Below the pieces are notes generated by a model, which worked only from the letters and a program-made list of their open reading frames with translations, had not been told where the DNA came from and ran no database searches. Positions 54,601 through 63,895 of a stretch of DNA of 64,000 bases are shown one piece after another. Source of the stretch: HGM11367 sp964600435 (GTDB lineage: Bacteria > Bacillota > Clostridia > Christensenellales > UBA1242); contig CAZRJB010000006.1 in assembly GCA_964600435.1 (NCBI GenBank), positions 5,127 to 69,126 on the forward strand, given 5' to 3'. A program made the position numbers and the translations under genes. How positions within the stretch are numbered: the stretch's first letter is position 1; each line of letters begins with the position of its first letter.

Positions 54601-57600
54601 GCAGACTCTTCAGACAAAAATTTATATGTGTATTTAACCGGTGAAGACCATAACATTACAGTTGGCGAAAACACATTTGTGTATCACTACAATAATCAGT
54701 TTATTCTTTGTGCGGCTAGCGAAACAATCAATAAAGATGAAACACAACACTGGTTTGGTTGTGTTCATGAAACCTGCACAACAAAACATTCAGCGGTGGC
54801 ACATTCATATACCGAAGAAATTGCTTCGGAAACCTATTTAAAAACATCTGCAACATGCACAGAATTGGCTGTTTATTACAAATCTTGCATTTGTGGCGAA
54901 TTTTCTACCAGTTCAAGTTCAACCTTTACACATGGAGAATTAGAACCACACGACTATGACAAAACCACATGGCTTAAAAGCGAAACTGAGCATTATTACA
55001 AATGTAAAAATTGTAATGCACAAACAGATAATCAAACTCACGCTTATTCTAATTCTTGCGATGTAGATTGTGCAATTTGTGGCTATGAACGTTCAAACAT
55101 AACTCACGATTTTGTGGATTATTGGACTGCATCTTCAACAGGTTCTGGGCATTATCATGTTTGTAGATATTGTGACGAAACCACCGATGAAGTGGCACAC
55201 AACTATGTTTGGATTGTTGCGGATGACAACACAAAACACATAAAACGTTGCACAGATTGTTACCATAAAGACAACTCTTCTTTGGCTGTTCATACCTATA
55301 AGTACACAAACGACACAAACTATCACTGGCAACAATGCACACTTTGTGGAAAAGAAGGAATAAAATATTCTCACTCATACGATAACTATTGCGACTCAAT
55401 CTGCAATCAAGAAGGCTGCGGATATGACAGACAACGCACTCCACACGAAGACATATATTACACTCACGGTGATGAATATCACAAAAAACGTTGCAGTAGA
55501 TGTAATACTATTTTGCTAGAAGAACCACACAACATGCAAATGCACTCAGACGGTTATTATCACTGGGGTGAATGTGTTTGTGGATTTTCAACAGAGCCAA
55601 TAAGGCATAGATACGAAAACGATACTTCAACAACTTGTAGAATTTGCAATCATGAACGTCTGCAAAAAATTGAAAATGTTGAATATACACTCTCTGGCTA
55701 CACATTAAATGGAAAAATTGGCGAACTTACAATTGCTCCATCAACTGCCAATGGTTTAAAATGGGACGACGAATATTGCATATATTGGGAGTATTGGTGG
55801 GTGGTTACAGACCTAGATGCATATTTTAATTCAAATGACTGGGAAAATTACGTTGTTGACCAATCAGAAAATGCATATTTTGCACCAAATCAAGATTATT
55901 GGCTAGGTTTCTATTTGTATCCAGAAGACGATTTTGATTTATTTTCTTTAAACAGTGCAAGCATCAAGGTTGGCGGAATTGAACACATGTATTTATATGT
56001 TGATTATAACTATGGTTCACCTTATGCATATGCCTATGTTCAATTGCCTAAACTAACGGGCAATAACACAGTCACTGCAATAACTCAACTAGAATACACA
56101 CTTTTGGGGACAACCATTGGTTCACCAGCAACAGGTCTAACCTTGCAAGCAGATGCAAGCAACACAACAACCAACATTGAAATATATGTGTATAATAATT
56201 GTGATTATGATAATCCAATAACCGACAGCACTGTTATGTTTGATGATTCTTGTTGGGATGCAGACATATATATAAAAGCTCCAGAAAACTATTCTTTTGT
56301 TGGCTTTACTCAAGATATGTTAACAATAAACAACTTGGAAGGCAACTACGAACTGACAGTGTCTGCTGGTGGTGGAATGCTAAAAATATATTGTTCACTT
56401 TTGCCTGTTTTGGATTCAACTCACCAACATCAAACAAGCACTTATGGCATAGACTCAAACACACACATAACAACTTGTGAAATTTGTAACAAAACAATAT
56501 CAACAGGCATCCATTCGTACACAAATGATAGCGATGAAGATTGCAATGTGTGTGGATATCATAGAATTATGTATATTAACAGTGTTGAACTAACACTAAC
56601 TGGTTACGAACTGGGTTCTAGCATTAATCAAATTGCAGTTTCACCAACTTCAACTTTGGGCTTAGATTGGGACGAACCAGAATATTATAAAGATTGGGTT
56701 GTATGTTGCAACATAGATTCTAACAACGGAATTGTTGAAAAAGAAGATTACGGTGTGTTTATAACAGGTAAAGAATATTGGCTTATGGTAAATTTGTCTG
56801 CTTATCCTTACAACTATAAGTTTAGTGATGATTTTTCAGAACAAAACATAACTTTGGTTTGTGTTGGCACTCCAGAATACATTTACGGCTCAAACAGCTA
56901 TCAAATGGCATACTTTAAACTTCCAACATTAACAGGAAACGACCCAACACAAAAAATATCTAATTTGGAAATTTCTCTTTCAAATTATCAAGTGGATGAG
57001 TTAATAAAAAACACAACTTTTGTTTATGACTCAAACAAAATTAAATCAATAGAAATTTCATTATTGCAAGACAATGGCAGAACAATCAACATGCAATCAG
57101 ACGAAAAATATTTTGCTTCTGGCAAATATGTTCTATCATTTTTAATAACAGCAAACACAGGCTACACTTTTGACGGATTTACTTTACAAAATCTTTCTTT
57201 TGCAAATGCCACAGAAGACGTGACAATTGTTGTTGGTGCAGGTGGTGGATATGTGTATGTTAGAAGCACATTAAAAACTCTTGCTGGTGAGCATACTTGT
57301 GATTTTACTTCAACTTATTGGTATACAGACACAGCGCATTACAATCGCTGTTCATATTGTTCGGCAAAAACCAATGTTCAAAATCACGTTTATGACAACG
57401 ACGAAGATATAACATGTGACACATGTAATTATGTTAGAAGACTTTATGTGGAAGAAATAGAGTTTGAAATTGTAGGTTATGAATATAACAACCTTATATC
57501 AAACATGTATTTAACCACAAATTCAAAAGGAGTTGACAACACAAAATATGCAGTGTATGGCATTTCACATGTAATAACTCAAGATTCAAATGCAACAAGT

Positions 57601-60600
57601 GGAATGGCGAAAGAGTACATTGAAGACGATTTTGAAACAAAATTCCAAAGATTAACTCAATACTACATCATGATTGAACTATATCCAAAAACAAATTATT
57701 ATTACAAAGATATGAAATTATCCAGTTTATCTTTGGGTGGCTATAAGGCAGTTTACTATTCTGCACCATCTTCTTCAATATGGGGCAAAACTGGTTTGGC
57801 AGTGTTTAAACTACCATACTTATCCGAAGAGCATGAACATGTCGGAACATGGGAAACCGAAGTGCCTGCAACATGCTCAAGCACAGGCACAAAGGCGCAC
57901 TACGAATGCACAACTTGTCACAAAAATTTTGATGAAAACAATGTTGAAATTTTTGACTTGACAATTGAAATAAATCCAGACAACCATAAAGATAGTGAAT
58001 ATTTGCACGATGATGAAAAACACTGGAAAATTTGTCCAGATTGTGGAACAAAAATTTTAGAAAAAGCACATCATGGTGGAAATGTTGTAAACGGACAAAA
58101 GAAAAAATGTGAGGATTGTCAAACAAGTTATGGCAAATATATGATAACCTCGCTAGACTTTAAATTGACAGGATATGAAGTAAACAAAAAAATAACAGAC
58201 ATCACATTAAGTTTGGAAGGTGGGGATTGTGGAATTGATTTCACGAAACACTCATATGATAGAGACACTGGCTGGTTTGTTATAACCGACATAAACAGAT
58301 TCTATAACGATACGTGGTGGGAGAGAGATTATTTTCTTTATGTTATTGATGACCCTGACGAAAATGGTTGGTTCTTGCCAAACACTCGTTATTATTTGTA
58401 TGTTAGATTCCGTTTCTTTAACAATGACGAATATGACTATTCAATGATTGATTGTGTAAACGATTATTTAATCAACGGGCAATCCGGCGAAGGTCAATTT
58501 GCAAACACGGGATATTTTGTGCAAAACTACTTTATTTTGAACAAACTTTCTGGAACAAGCACGGTTGCCAAGGCATCGGCAGTAGATTTGCAACTAAACG
58601 GCCATGCCGAAAATGCAGTTATAACCAGCACAAGTTTAACCGAAACATCTGCAACTCCAATGCTTAGCAAAGCACCAAGCATTAATATTTATAAAGATGG
58701 AACAGTTGTAACCGACAACACAATTGTTTATGACACAACTTCTCGTTTTACATTTGATATAACATTAACAGCAAAATCTGGTTATACATTTGAAGGGTTT
58801 ACAGTTCAAGATGTTTCTATAGATGGAATTGGCAACCCCGACACAATAAAAATTTCTGCAAGTGGTGGAAAACTTTTTGCAACATTCAGAATGCCATCGT
58901 TAATGGGTGAACACGAACACACCTATGGTGATTGGCAAACAGACAAAAAATCCCACTGGCACGAATGCTCTCTTTGTTTTGAGCATTTGCACAAGGCTGA
59001 GCATGTTTATGATGACGGCGCAGGCGAAATTTGTAACATTTGTAGCTATGCTCGAACTTTCTATATTGAACAAATTCAATTTAACATAGATGGTTACGAG
59101 GTTGATGAATTAATTACAGATGTTTCAATTTCTGCAACATCACTTAACAATGGGGCGGTTTGGAAAAACTCAGGAAAATATGGAGTTAATTTTGACTATG
59201 TTATAACATCATATTATTCATATAGCCAAAACAGAAAAGACTATGTGGACACAAACCTTGTTGCATATTTTATGCCAAACATTGAATACACACTGTTCTT
59301 ACACATCTACACAAAAAATGGCAACTATTCTTTTGATAATATTAGTTACACGGGACTAACGCTAAACAATGCTAAGTATAGAACACATAGTGTAACAAAA
59401 TACGGCGACATTCAAGACTTGTATGTTGTGTTTGACTTAAATAAATTAACCACAAAAAGCGAGATTGCAAAAGCACCAAAGCAAACATTTGCCTTGACGG
59501 GTTACGCTAATGGTTCACTTATTAACGATGCAGTTTTATCTTTAGTGGGAGAAACCTGTGGAACAGAAATTGTTTCCGCAAAATTTGTTCAAAACAATGT
59601 TGAAATTGCTTCAACAAGCACAGAATGTTTTGACCAAACCAAAAAAATTCAAATTAAAGTTGTGTTGGGAATAACAGGAAGATATACATTCTTTGGTTTT
59701 ACACAAGACGACCTTGCTCTTGCTGATGGTTATAGGTTTAGCAATATTGAAATAAACACAAGCGGAAGCCAAATATCATTTACCATAACAGCAAAATCTT
59801 TAATGGGTGAACACGAACACACTTATGGAGAATGGCAAACAGACAACAACACTCACTGGCACGAATGTAATAAATGTTTTGCATATGTCGACAATGGCAA
59901 TCACGTGTTTAGCAACGACAGTGACACAACGTGTGACACTTGCGGATATAAAAGAAAACTTTCGATTAAATCCATCACATTGACTTTAACTGGTTATGTT
60001 TATGGGAATACTGTTTCAAAAATAACTCTTATGCCAATTGAATCTCAAAAATTATATGTTGAATGTGGAAGCTATGGCGAAACCTTTTTCTTTGCCACAG
60101 ATGAAAGCGTTTTGGAACTAGAAGAAGAATCTATTATTATTGACACTTCATACACATTAGGTGAAGGAATTGAGTACTATATTTTTGCATTAGTTGCCAT
60201 TGCATCAGAAGATTACACTCTTGAAAACTTATCTTCAATTAGCATTCAAAATTTTGGAGAGGCAGTTGAAATTTTGCCTTTTGATGAAGCTGAGTGTTTT
60301 GTGTTCTTTAAGTTGCCAAAACTTTCTTCACACACTCATAGTGGAACTTGGGTAACCGAAGTGCCCGCAACATGCACAAGCACCGGCACAAAAGCACACA
60401 AAACTTGTTTGTTGTGTAACAAGCATTTTGATTCTGACAACAACGAGATTGCAGACTTAACACTGCCTGCTTTAGGACATGATTTTGGAAAGTGGAATGA
60501 AGAAGTTCCGGCAACAAACTCCACCGATGGTACAAAGGCACACAAAACATGTTCATTATGCCACAAGCATTTTGATGAAAACGACAACGAAATTGTTGAT

Positions 60601-60780
60601 TTAAAAATTCAAAAATTGTCAAATCCAGAACAAAACAATGGGCTTTCGACGGGTGCAATTGTAGCAATAGCAATTTCAAGCACAGTTGTGGTAAGTTATG
60701 GCGGATTTGTGGTTTATTGGTGTGTAATCAAAAAAAGAAAGTTTAAGAAAATGTTTTCCATTTTTAAAAAGAAAAAATAA
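51622..60780 (+). CDS. 3052-residue modular cell-surface protein
   Basis: Signal peptide (1-30) and C-terminal membrane helix (about 3010-3031) with a Lys/Arg-rich tail show membrane anchoring outside the cell. In order: a discoidin-like (F5/8C) domain (about 35-195); three GHSYGDWE..ATCTxxGTKAHKTCxxCxKxFD repeats plus a variant (198-400); a beta-helix-like region with two halves rich in GATGG/SAGIGG turns (400-1020); six or more HxY...C..C...H Cys-pair modules (1030-1350); then alternating 90-150-residue beta units, six of type A starting near 55678, 56583, 57460, 58152, 59074 and 59974 and four of type B; and two further GTKAHKTC repeats (2907-3000). Cys pairs with His suggest zinc ribbons or disulfides. 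AAAGGAG precedes the ATG. Likely adhesion or glycan binding. Confidence 0.85.
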   Translation: MKKLIKSVVAFAIFIMFGMLCLNGVSAKQQIAVFAEGSVTFSAIDGTNNSKASENYDKAIDGKKSGSGFTKWCYNISSNPYIVIKASQSVVATGYVFTTGNDNADSTKGAGRNPSDWTLSACNDFNQSTKTGTWQTLDTKSDNTTMQDINFKDYTFNLSSNRNFYQYYKFQFTAVQGNVELFQLSEIALNFSTTCIGHSYGDWANEVPATCTSAGTKAHKTCVYCNKNFDSSNNEILDLTLAAGHSYGDWEAEVSATCSSAGTKGHKTCLLCNKHFDADNNEIADLTLPIVPSNHSYGDWEAEIPATCTNTGTKAHKTCSLCHKHFDSDNVEISDLTLQKLDHDWQTTQSFNATCTTDAYDIQTCNNCSETQKVEGETKATGHVSDQDGNCTVCYVHIPKSIGNLLVVGGQENVDYRYSTSETNTNLVILTNTKIWLSQTDISTPIVCTISVESTTGANITLAGVNINNSTKGTSPLSIKNTTTGNVVITLENGTTNTLIAGENCAGLQKVGSSILIIDGTGTLNATGGKWSPGIGADKDNFPGEIRFNGGVINATCGEYGVAIGSGYMAGRDGSTATTTLIFNGGIVNADASDSSITSQAIGGVRAIITINGGLITAESGYGGAAIGGSISEDYPKVTISGGSIRTIVNPYPYGADDPYANDFGKNYQDTTKIYAKNSNDSNLYSLVFFNEDALPVYVDGVETNMTIHSSGYYFLYLYLTGEEHTIQAGDELYTYTFNSETESFTKSTTTTTTLSNGLVVEGDGTYPYENTDYTFNGKVLTILTSKAMKITSNGEVKNRIVVKKDVSANLTLAGVNINLSSMPGESALLIEDNSTATVTITLQQNTINKLVSGDFCAGIQKNGKTGNLIIQGAGTLVATGGKNSAGIGGSDGGFATGITVKSGVVTATGGNFGSGIGGGAYHTATNISISGGSVKAVGKDGASSIGYGYLGGMACIPQNDASSNVYLLVVANQNDSTVTIDGEAYAIKNHSNADSSDKNLYVYLTGEDHNITVGENTFVYHYNNQFILCAASETINKDETQHWFGCVHETCTTKHSAVAHSYTEEIASETYLKTSATCTELAVYYKSCICGEFSTSSSSTFTHGELEPHDYDKTTWLKSETEHYYKCKNCNAQTDNQTHAYSNSCDVDCAICGYERSNITHDFVDYWTASSTGSGHYHVCRYCDETTDEVAHNYVWIVADDNTKHIKRCTDCYHKDNSSLAVHTYKYTNDTNYHWQQCTLCGKEGIKYSHSYDNYCDSICNQEGCGYDRQRTPHEDIYYTHGDEYHKKRCSRCNTILLEEPHNMQMHSDGYYHWGECVCGFSTEPIRHRYENDTSTTCRICNHERLQKIENVEYTLSGYTLNGKIGELTIAPSTANGLKWDDEYCIYWEYWWVVTDLDAYFNSNDWENYVVDQSENAYFAPNQDYWLGFYLYPEDDFDLFSLNSASIKVGGIEHMYLYVDYNYGSPYAYAYVQLPKLTGNNTVTAITQLEYTLLGTTIGSPATGLTLQADASNTTTNIEIYVYNNCDYDNPITDSTVMFDDSCWDADIYIKAPENYSFVGFTQDMLTINNLEGNYELTVSAGGGMLKIYCSLLPVLDSTHQHQTSTYGIDSNTHITTCEICNKTISTGIHSYTNDSDEDCNVCGYHRIMYINSVELTLTGYELGSSINQIAVSPTSTLGLDWDEPEYYKDWVVCCNIDSNNGIVEKEDYGVFITGKEYWLMVNLSAYPYNYKFSDDFSEQNITLVCVGTPEYIYGSNSYQMAYFKLPTLTGNDPTQKISNLEISLSNYQVDELIKNTTFVYDSNKIKSIEISLLQDNGRTINMQSDEKYFASGKYVLSFLITANTGYTFDGFTLQNLSFANATEDVTIVVGAGGGYVYVRSTLKTLAGEHTCDFTSTYWYTDTAHYNRCSYCSAKTNVQNHVYDNDEDITCDTCNYVRRLYVEEIEFEIVGYEYNNLISNMYLTTNSKGVDNTKYAVYGISHVITQDSNATSGMAKEYIEDDFETKFQRLTQYYIMIELYPKTNYYYKDMKLSSLSLGGYKAVYYSAPSSSIWGKTGLAVFKLPYLSEEHEHVGTWETEVPATCSSTGTKAHYECTTCHKNFDENNVEIFDLTIEINPDNHKDSEYLHDDEKHWKICPDCGTKILEKAHHGGNVVNGQKKKCEDCQTSYGKYMITSLDFKLTGYEVNKKITDITLSLEGGDCGIDFTKHSYDRDTGWFVITDINRFYNDTWWERDYFLYVIDDPDENGWFLPNTRYYLYVRFRFFNNDEYDYSMIDCVNDYLINGQSGEGQFANTGYFVQNYFILNKLSGTSTVAKASAVDLQLNGHAENAVITSTSLTETSATPMLSKAPSINIYKDGTVVTDNTIVYDTTSRFTFDITLTAKSGYTFEGFTVQDVSIDGIGNPDTIKISASGGKLFATFRMPSLMGEHEHTYGDWQTDKKSHWHECSLCFEHLHKAEHVYDDGAGEICNICSYARTFYIEQIQFNIDGYEVDELITDVSISATSLNNGAVWKNSGKYGVNFDYVITSYYSYSQNRKDYVDTNLVAYFMPNIEYTLFLHIYTKNGNYSFDNISYTGLTLNNAKYRTHSVTKYGDIQDLYVVFDLNKLTTKSEIAKAPKQTFALTGYANGSLINDAVLSLVGETCGTEIVSAKFVQNNVEIASTSTECFDQTKKIQIKVVLGITGRYTFFGFTQDDLALADGYRFSNIEINTSGSQISFTITAKSLMGEHEHTYGEWQTDNNTHWHECNKCFAYVDNGNHVFSNDSDTTCDTCGYKRKLSIKSITLTLTGYVYGNTVSKITLMPIESQKLYVECGSYGETFFFATDESVLELEEESIIIDTSYTLGEGIEYYIFALVAIASEDYTLENLSSISIQNFGEAVEILPFDEAECFVFFKLPKLSSHTHSGTWVTEVPATCTSTGTKAHKTCLLCNKHFDSDNNEIADLTLPALGHDFGKWNEEVPATNSTDGTKAHKTCSLCHKHFDENDNEIVDLKIQKLSNPEQNNGLSTGAIVAIAISSTVVVSYGGFVVYWCVIKKRKFKKMFSIFKKKK

Positions 60781-60880
60781 ATAACAATAAATTGTGTCAT
60801 TTTTTAAAATTCACAGACCAATAAGAATAAAGCAATAAGATTTAATTGTTGTTTCAAAATGTAATATATTCCATTTTTAA

Positions 60881-60944
60881 AAAATTGTTGTTATAGCAAA
60901 GCAAATTTCATAAGATTCGCTTTGCCTAGGCAACAATTTTTTTT
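60881..60944 (+). terminator. Terminator of the giant surface-protein gene
   Basis: An outer 10-bp stem (60881-60890 with 60931-60940) and inner 7-bp stem (60896-60902 with 60919-60925), followed by T residues. Confidence 0.85.
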
Positions 60945-61206
60945 ACGTTGAGTAGTTTAGCTTTTTGTGTAATAAAAAACTTTTCTTAAGCAATATTAAC
61001 ATTTTTTGAGCATTAAGCAAGAAATGGATGTGTGTGTATATATGTTTAATTTTGTTAATTTTTATAAAAATAGTTGACTTTAGGGTTAATTTTTAATACT
61101 ATATGTACAGCAATTAGAAGGTGAGTATTGCTCCAAATGTTAAACAACTTTAGGGGCATACTCAAAATTGTAATTTTTTTCATAAATTAATAAGGAGGAG
61201 ATAAAT
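60945..61206 (+). promoter_or_regulatory. Spacer with promoter of the 199-residue protein
   Basis: TTGACT (61074-61079), 17 bases, TACTAT (61097-61102) gives a leader of about 95 bases. The rest of the spacer is AT-rich with a TG/TA dinucleotide run near 61030-61043 and no supported gene. Confidence 0.6.
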
Positions 61207-61806
61207 ATGGAAAAATTTAAACAATGGATAGTGTCACACAAATTGTGGTCAATCATTATAGCATCGGCATTGGTTGTTTGCATTGCTCTTGCAATTGTAT
61301 TACCTTTAACAATTCACAAATATGACCACGCATGCGACACAACTTGTAACATTTGTGGCAAAACAAGAACAATTGAATTTGAAGAAACCAAAGAAATTTA
61401 CTTTGGATATGATTATGGCTCAAGTTATGGGCATGTCACTTATATCACTAGCAAGAATGTTGTTTCTGGCAAAAAAACTCAACATGTGTTCAAGGTGGAA
61501 CATGGTTATTCTGAAATATTTTTAGACGTTTTGGTAGAAGGCACAACTGTTGAAACAAACACTAGCGAATCTATTGCTGAATCTATACCTGTTATAGATT
61601 ATGAAATAAGAGTATTTGATGAGAATTTTAACGAACTAAGAGTTCTATTTGAATCTGATAATCCAGAAAACCCTGACTGCACAATGGCATATGTTTATAT
61701 TGTTGACGAAGAAGGCAATGAAATTGATGAATATGATGGACAAGATGTTTATTATATGGTTACTCTTAACAAAGAAGTAAAAGACTTCCGTCTTCGTGTG
61801 CAATAA
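61207..61806 (+). CDS. Membrane-anchored protein with one Cys-pair module
   Basis: The 199 residues have a signal anchor (about 14-37), directly followed by HACDTTCNICGKTRTIEF (Cys 43, 47, 50), the same H-x-C..C..CG-x-R pattern that precedes each type-A unit of the 3052-residue protein. A beta-rich outside domain fills the rest (two acidic strands near the end). AAGGAGG lies before the ATG. It looks like a mini-version of one repeat of its giant neighbour and may interact with it. Confidence 0.75.
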   Translation: MEKFKQWIVSHKLWSIIIASALVVCIALAIVLPLTIHKYDHACDTTCNICGKTRTIEFEETKEIYFGYDYGSSYGHVTYITSKNVVSGKKTQHVFKVEHGYSEIFLDVLVEGTTVETNTSESIAESIPVIDYEIRVFDENFNELRVLFESDNPENPDCTMAYVYIVDEEGNEIDEYDGQDVYYMVTLNKEVKDFRLRVQ

Positions 61807-61855
61807 ACTTTTAAGATGCAAACAAAAGCGATTGGCTTATAAAAAAACTAAACAT

Positions 61856-61899
61856 AACACCTTTTGTAAGATTAAACCCTTGCAAGAGGTGTTTTTTTG
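61856..61899 (+). terminator. Terminator of the 199-residue protein gene
   Basis: A 15-bp stem (61856-61870 with 61879-61893, two wobbles) followed by a T-run. Confidence 0.9.
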
Positions 61900-62000
61900 T
61901 GATTAACTCACAAATTTGGGTTAAAATATCATATAAGTTGCAATAAAAATAAATATGTGCTATGCTGTTTTTGTTTAAAGATATGCTTTGGTGCATATAC

Positions 62001-62102
62001 AAACATAAAACAAAACCGAGAGAAAAAATTTGAAGTGAATCTCCATTTTTGCATGGCAAAAATCAAAACTCTTCAAAATAAGCTCTCGGTGTTTTGTTTC
62101 TA
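62001..62102. repeat. Long composite inverted repeat
   Basis: Nested stems: A/C-rich ends plus CCGAGAG/CTCTCGG (62016-62022 with 62083-62089), TTTGAAG/CTTCAAA (62029-62035 with 62071-62077), and a perfect ATTTTTGC/GCAAAAAT with loop ATG (62045-62063). About 100 bases fold on themselves. It lies in gene-free DNA (61807-62217) and may be a small mobile-element-like repeat. Confidence 0.6.
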
Positions 62103-62217
62103 TTGACTGATTTATGAAAAATACTATTAAAAAATATTATGTTTTAATCATTTATTAAAACATAATTTTTTATTGATAAATTTTGGGCTTTTTATAGAAT
62201 GTTGTTGGAGATATATT

Positions 62218-62330
62218 ATGAAGATAGCAATAGATGTTGATGAGGTTATAACAAACACTTTTTAGGAGATTGATAGGATTTCGGTTTATAGTTAATTTGG
62301 TGAATTTTGGGAATTTGTAAGATAAATACA
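62218..62330 (+). pseudogene. Remnant of a HAD-type 5'-nucleotidase-like gene
   Basis: ATG with GGAG eight bases upstream opens a frame reading MKIAIDVDEVITNTF and then a TAG. The opening matches HAD-family nucleotidases (IDVDGVLT with the DxD nucleophile pair). The frame continues in protein-like sequence (FGEFWEF) but with TAG and TAA stops, so only a decayed start of the gene is left. The bases from 62331 to 62580 hold no supported gene. Confidence 0.6.
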
Positions 62331-62505
62331 ATATATTGTCATAAAACATCTAATAAAAATGCGTATTTACGCAAAAATTTTAAATGTATAGTTGAAAAAC
62401 GAATAAAAACGACACCAAAACACAAGAAAAATGGAAAAATGTGTGAAATATGCTTGATTTTATATGGAATTTTGTGTTTGAATATGCTTTTTCTTTTGGT
62501 AAATG

Positions 62506-62558
62506 TAAGTTATGGGGGTATATCTTGAAAAATTTTTATTATTTACCCCGATAACTTA
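62506..62558. repeat. 15-bp inverted repeat with AT-rich loop
   Basis: TAAGTTATGGGGGTA (62506-62520) and TACCCCGATAACTTA (62544-62558) pair at 14 of 15 positions. No T-run follows on either side, so it is not a typical terminator. It lies between the HAD remnant and an XRE gene. Confidence 0.6.
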
Positions 62559-62580
62559 TTGTTTTGTAAGAATTTGATTT

Positions 62581-62826
62581 TTAATCAACATCTAAATCTT
62601 CATCTTCAAACAATGGTGACGAGAAAAAATATTCAGCGGTTACACCTAAACCACGACAAACAAGTAAAACAGTTTTTAAATTTACGCTATTATTGTCTGC
62701 TCTCATCAAAGTTTGCATTGTATTGTGCGACATCGCTGTGATTTTCTCTAAGCGATATATAGACATATCTTTTTCAAATAGTATTTCTTTAATTCTTGAT
62801 ACAACTGCTTTTGCTACGATTTTCAT
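62581..62826 (-). CDS. XRE-family DNA-binding protein
   Basis: The 81 residues form a Cro/C1-type helix-turn-helix (MSIYRLEKITAMSHNTMQTLM...NLKTVLLVCRGLGVTAEYFF) with an acidic tail. AAGGTGG lies four bases before the ATG. A dyad in its leader (62838-62856) suggests autoregulation. Neighbours are remnants, so its target is unknown. Confidence 0.85.
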   Translation of the reverse strand: MKIVAKAVVSRIKEILFEKDMSIYRLEKITAMSHNTMQTLMRADNNSVNLKTVLLVCRGLGVTAEYFFSSPLFEDEDLDVD

Positions 62827-62837
62827 AAAACCACCTT

Positions 62838-62856
62838 ATATTGTTTTTTACAATAT
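62838..62856. promoter_or_regulatory. Dyad in the XRE leader
   Basis: ATATTGT and ACAATAT are separated by five bases, a perfect inverted repeat just upstream of the ribosome site. It could be an operator or an mRNA hairpin. Confidence 0.5.
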
Positions 62857-63076
62857 TATTTTATCTAAATGTATAAAATGACAATGGCGCTATTTATGAA
62901 GAATTGTCTACAGAATATTATACAGTTAGATATAAATATACTATAGCGGAATAAAAAAGTTTATTTAAAAAAAATATTTTAAAAGGGGTTGTAAAGAAAT
63001 AATTCTTTGTAGACTCTTTTTTAGGAGTTCAACTTATAAACTTTTAGGGATTAGATAAAGTATTTGCTTTTGATAT

Positions 63077-63829
63077 TTAAAACTCATATTTTTTTACATA
63101 AGTTAAATAACCAAATATTTCATTTTTTAGTTTCGAAAAGTTTTGTGATTTTTTTAATCCATTCATATATAAATTTTTGTTTATTTCTATCATAATGGAA
63201 GCAAAGTTTTTGTTACGATTTTTCATTAAACAATTAGGTATCATTGCCCCAGAATATGGATAATTTACGGCAACATTATATCCAAGATTTGAAAAATAAT
63301 TAAGAGTTATTTTTAATAATTGTTCATCTTTTTCAAAATAATCATTGTAACCAATGCATATATCTGGCAAATTGCTTGTTTTTCCATTCATAATAATTTC
63401 CTTACTAAAAGAGTGACAATCTATTAAAATAGTTTTTTTATTGGTTCTTAGAGCATTGTTGACTAAATAATTTAGTTTGTTATGATATGGAAAATAGTAT
63501 TTGTTTAATATGCTTTTTTTATAATTATCATTTGGGTTTATTAAATTTTTGGATTGATTTGTTTTAGCATAAATAACCCCCATTCCATATTTAGACATTT
63601 CTTCTTTGCTATCATTTGAAAATTTTTCCATATCACAACATATCCTAGAATATTTTGCCTTAATATGTTTATACCTATTTGATGAAAATAATTTGTCTGT
63701 ATATAAATCCGTGATAGCAAAATTAAAATTATTTATTTCATCATGACTTATGCATTTTTCTAATTGTGTAAACTCTTTTGTTAGTTTTAAAGAGGAATGT
63801 GGGATATGCAAAATAACTAAATTTTTCAT
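63077..63829 (-). CDS. N-formylglutamate amidohydrolase-like protein
   Basis: The 250 residues match the FGase/HutG family: HIPHSS at 8-13, TDLYTDKLF near 40, SRICCDMEKF near 62, IDCHSFS near 138, and a late SIMIEINKNLYM strand. The family cleaves N-formyl or related amides and uses zinc. No histidine-degradation gene is nearby, so the true substrate is open. No Shine-Dalgarno; a -10 box seven bases upstream suggests a leaderless mRNA. Confidence 0.8.
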   Translation of the reverse strand: MKNLVILHIPHSSLKLTKEFTQLEKCISHDEINNFNFAITDLYTDKLFSSNRYKHIKAKYSRICCDMEKFSNDSKEEMSKYGMGVIYAKTNQSKNLINPNDNYKKSILNKYYFPYHNKLNYLVNNALRTNKKTILIDCHSFSKEIIMNGKTSNLPDICIGYNDYFEKDEQLLKITLNYFSNLGYNVAVNYPYSGAMIPNCLMKNRNKNFASIMIEINKNLYMNGLKKSQNFSKLKNEIFGYLTYVKKYEF

Positions 63830-63836
63830 AAATATT

Positions 63837-63865
63837 ATTTTAGTAGACTTTATTATAATTGTCTA
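63837..63865 (-). promoter_or_regulatory. Promoter of the amidohydrolase-like gene, leaderless arrangement
   Basis: Minus strand TAGACA (63860-63865), 17 bases, TAAAAT (63837-63842), then seven bases to the ATG. Confidence 0.5.
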
Positions 63866-63895
63866 GTAATTTTAAGCTTTAATATTTTTTTAACC

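Noticed and set aside
62307..62528. Basic 73-residue frame with a hydrophobic end
   Set aside because: No ribosome site, lies in decayed DNA between a remnant and an inverted repeat; judged chance.
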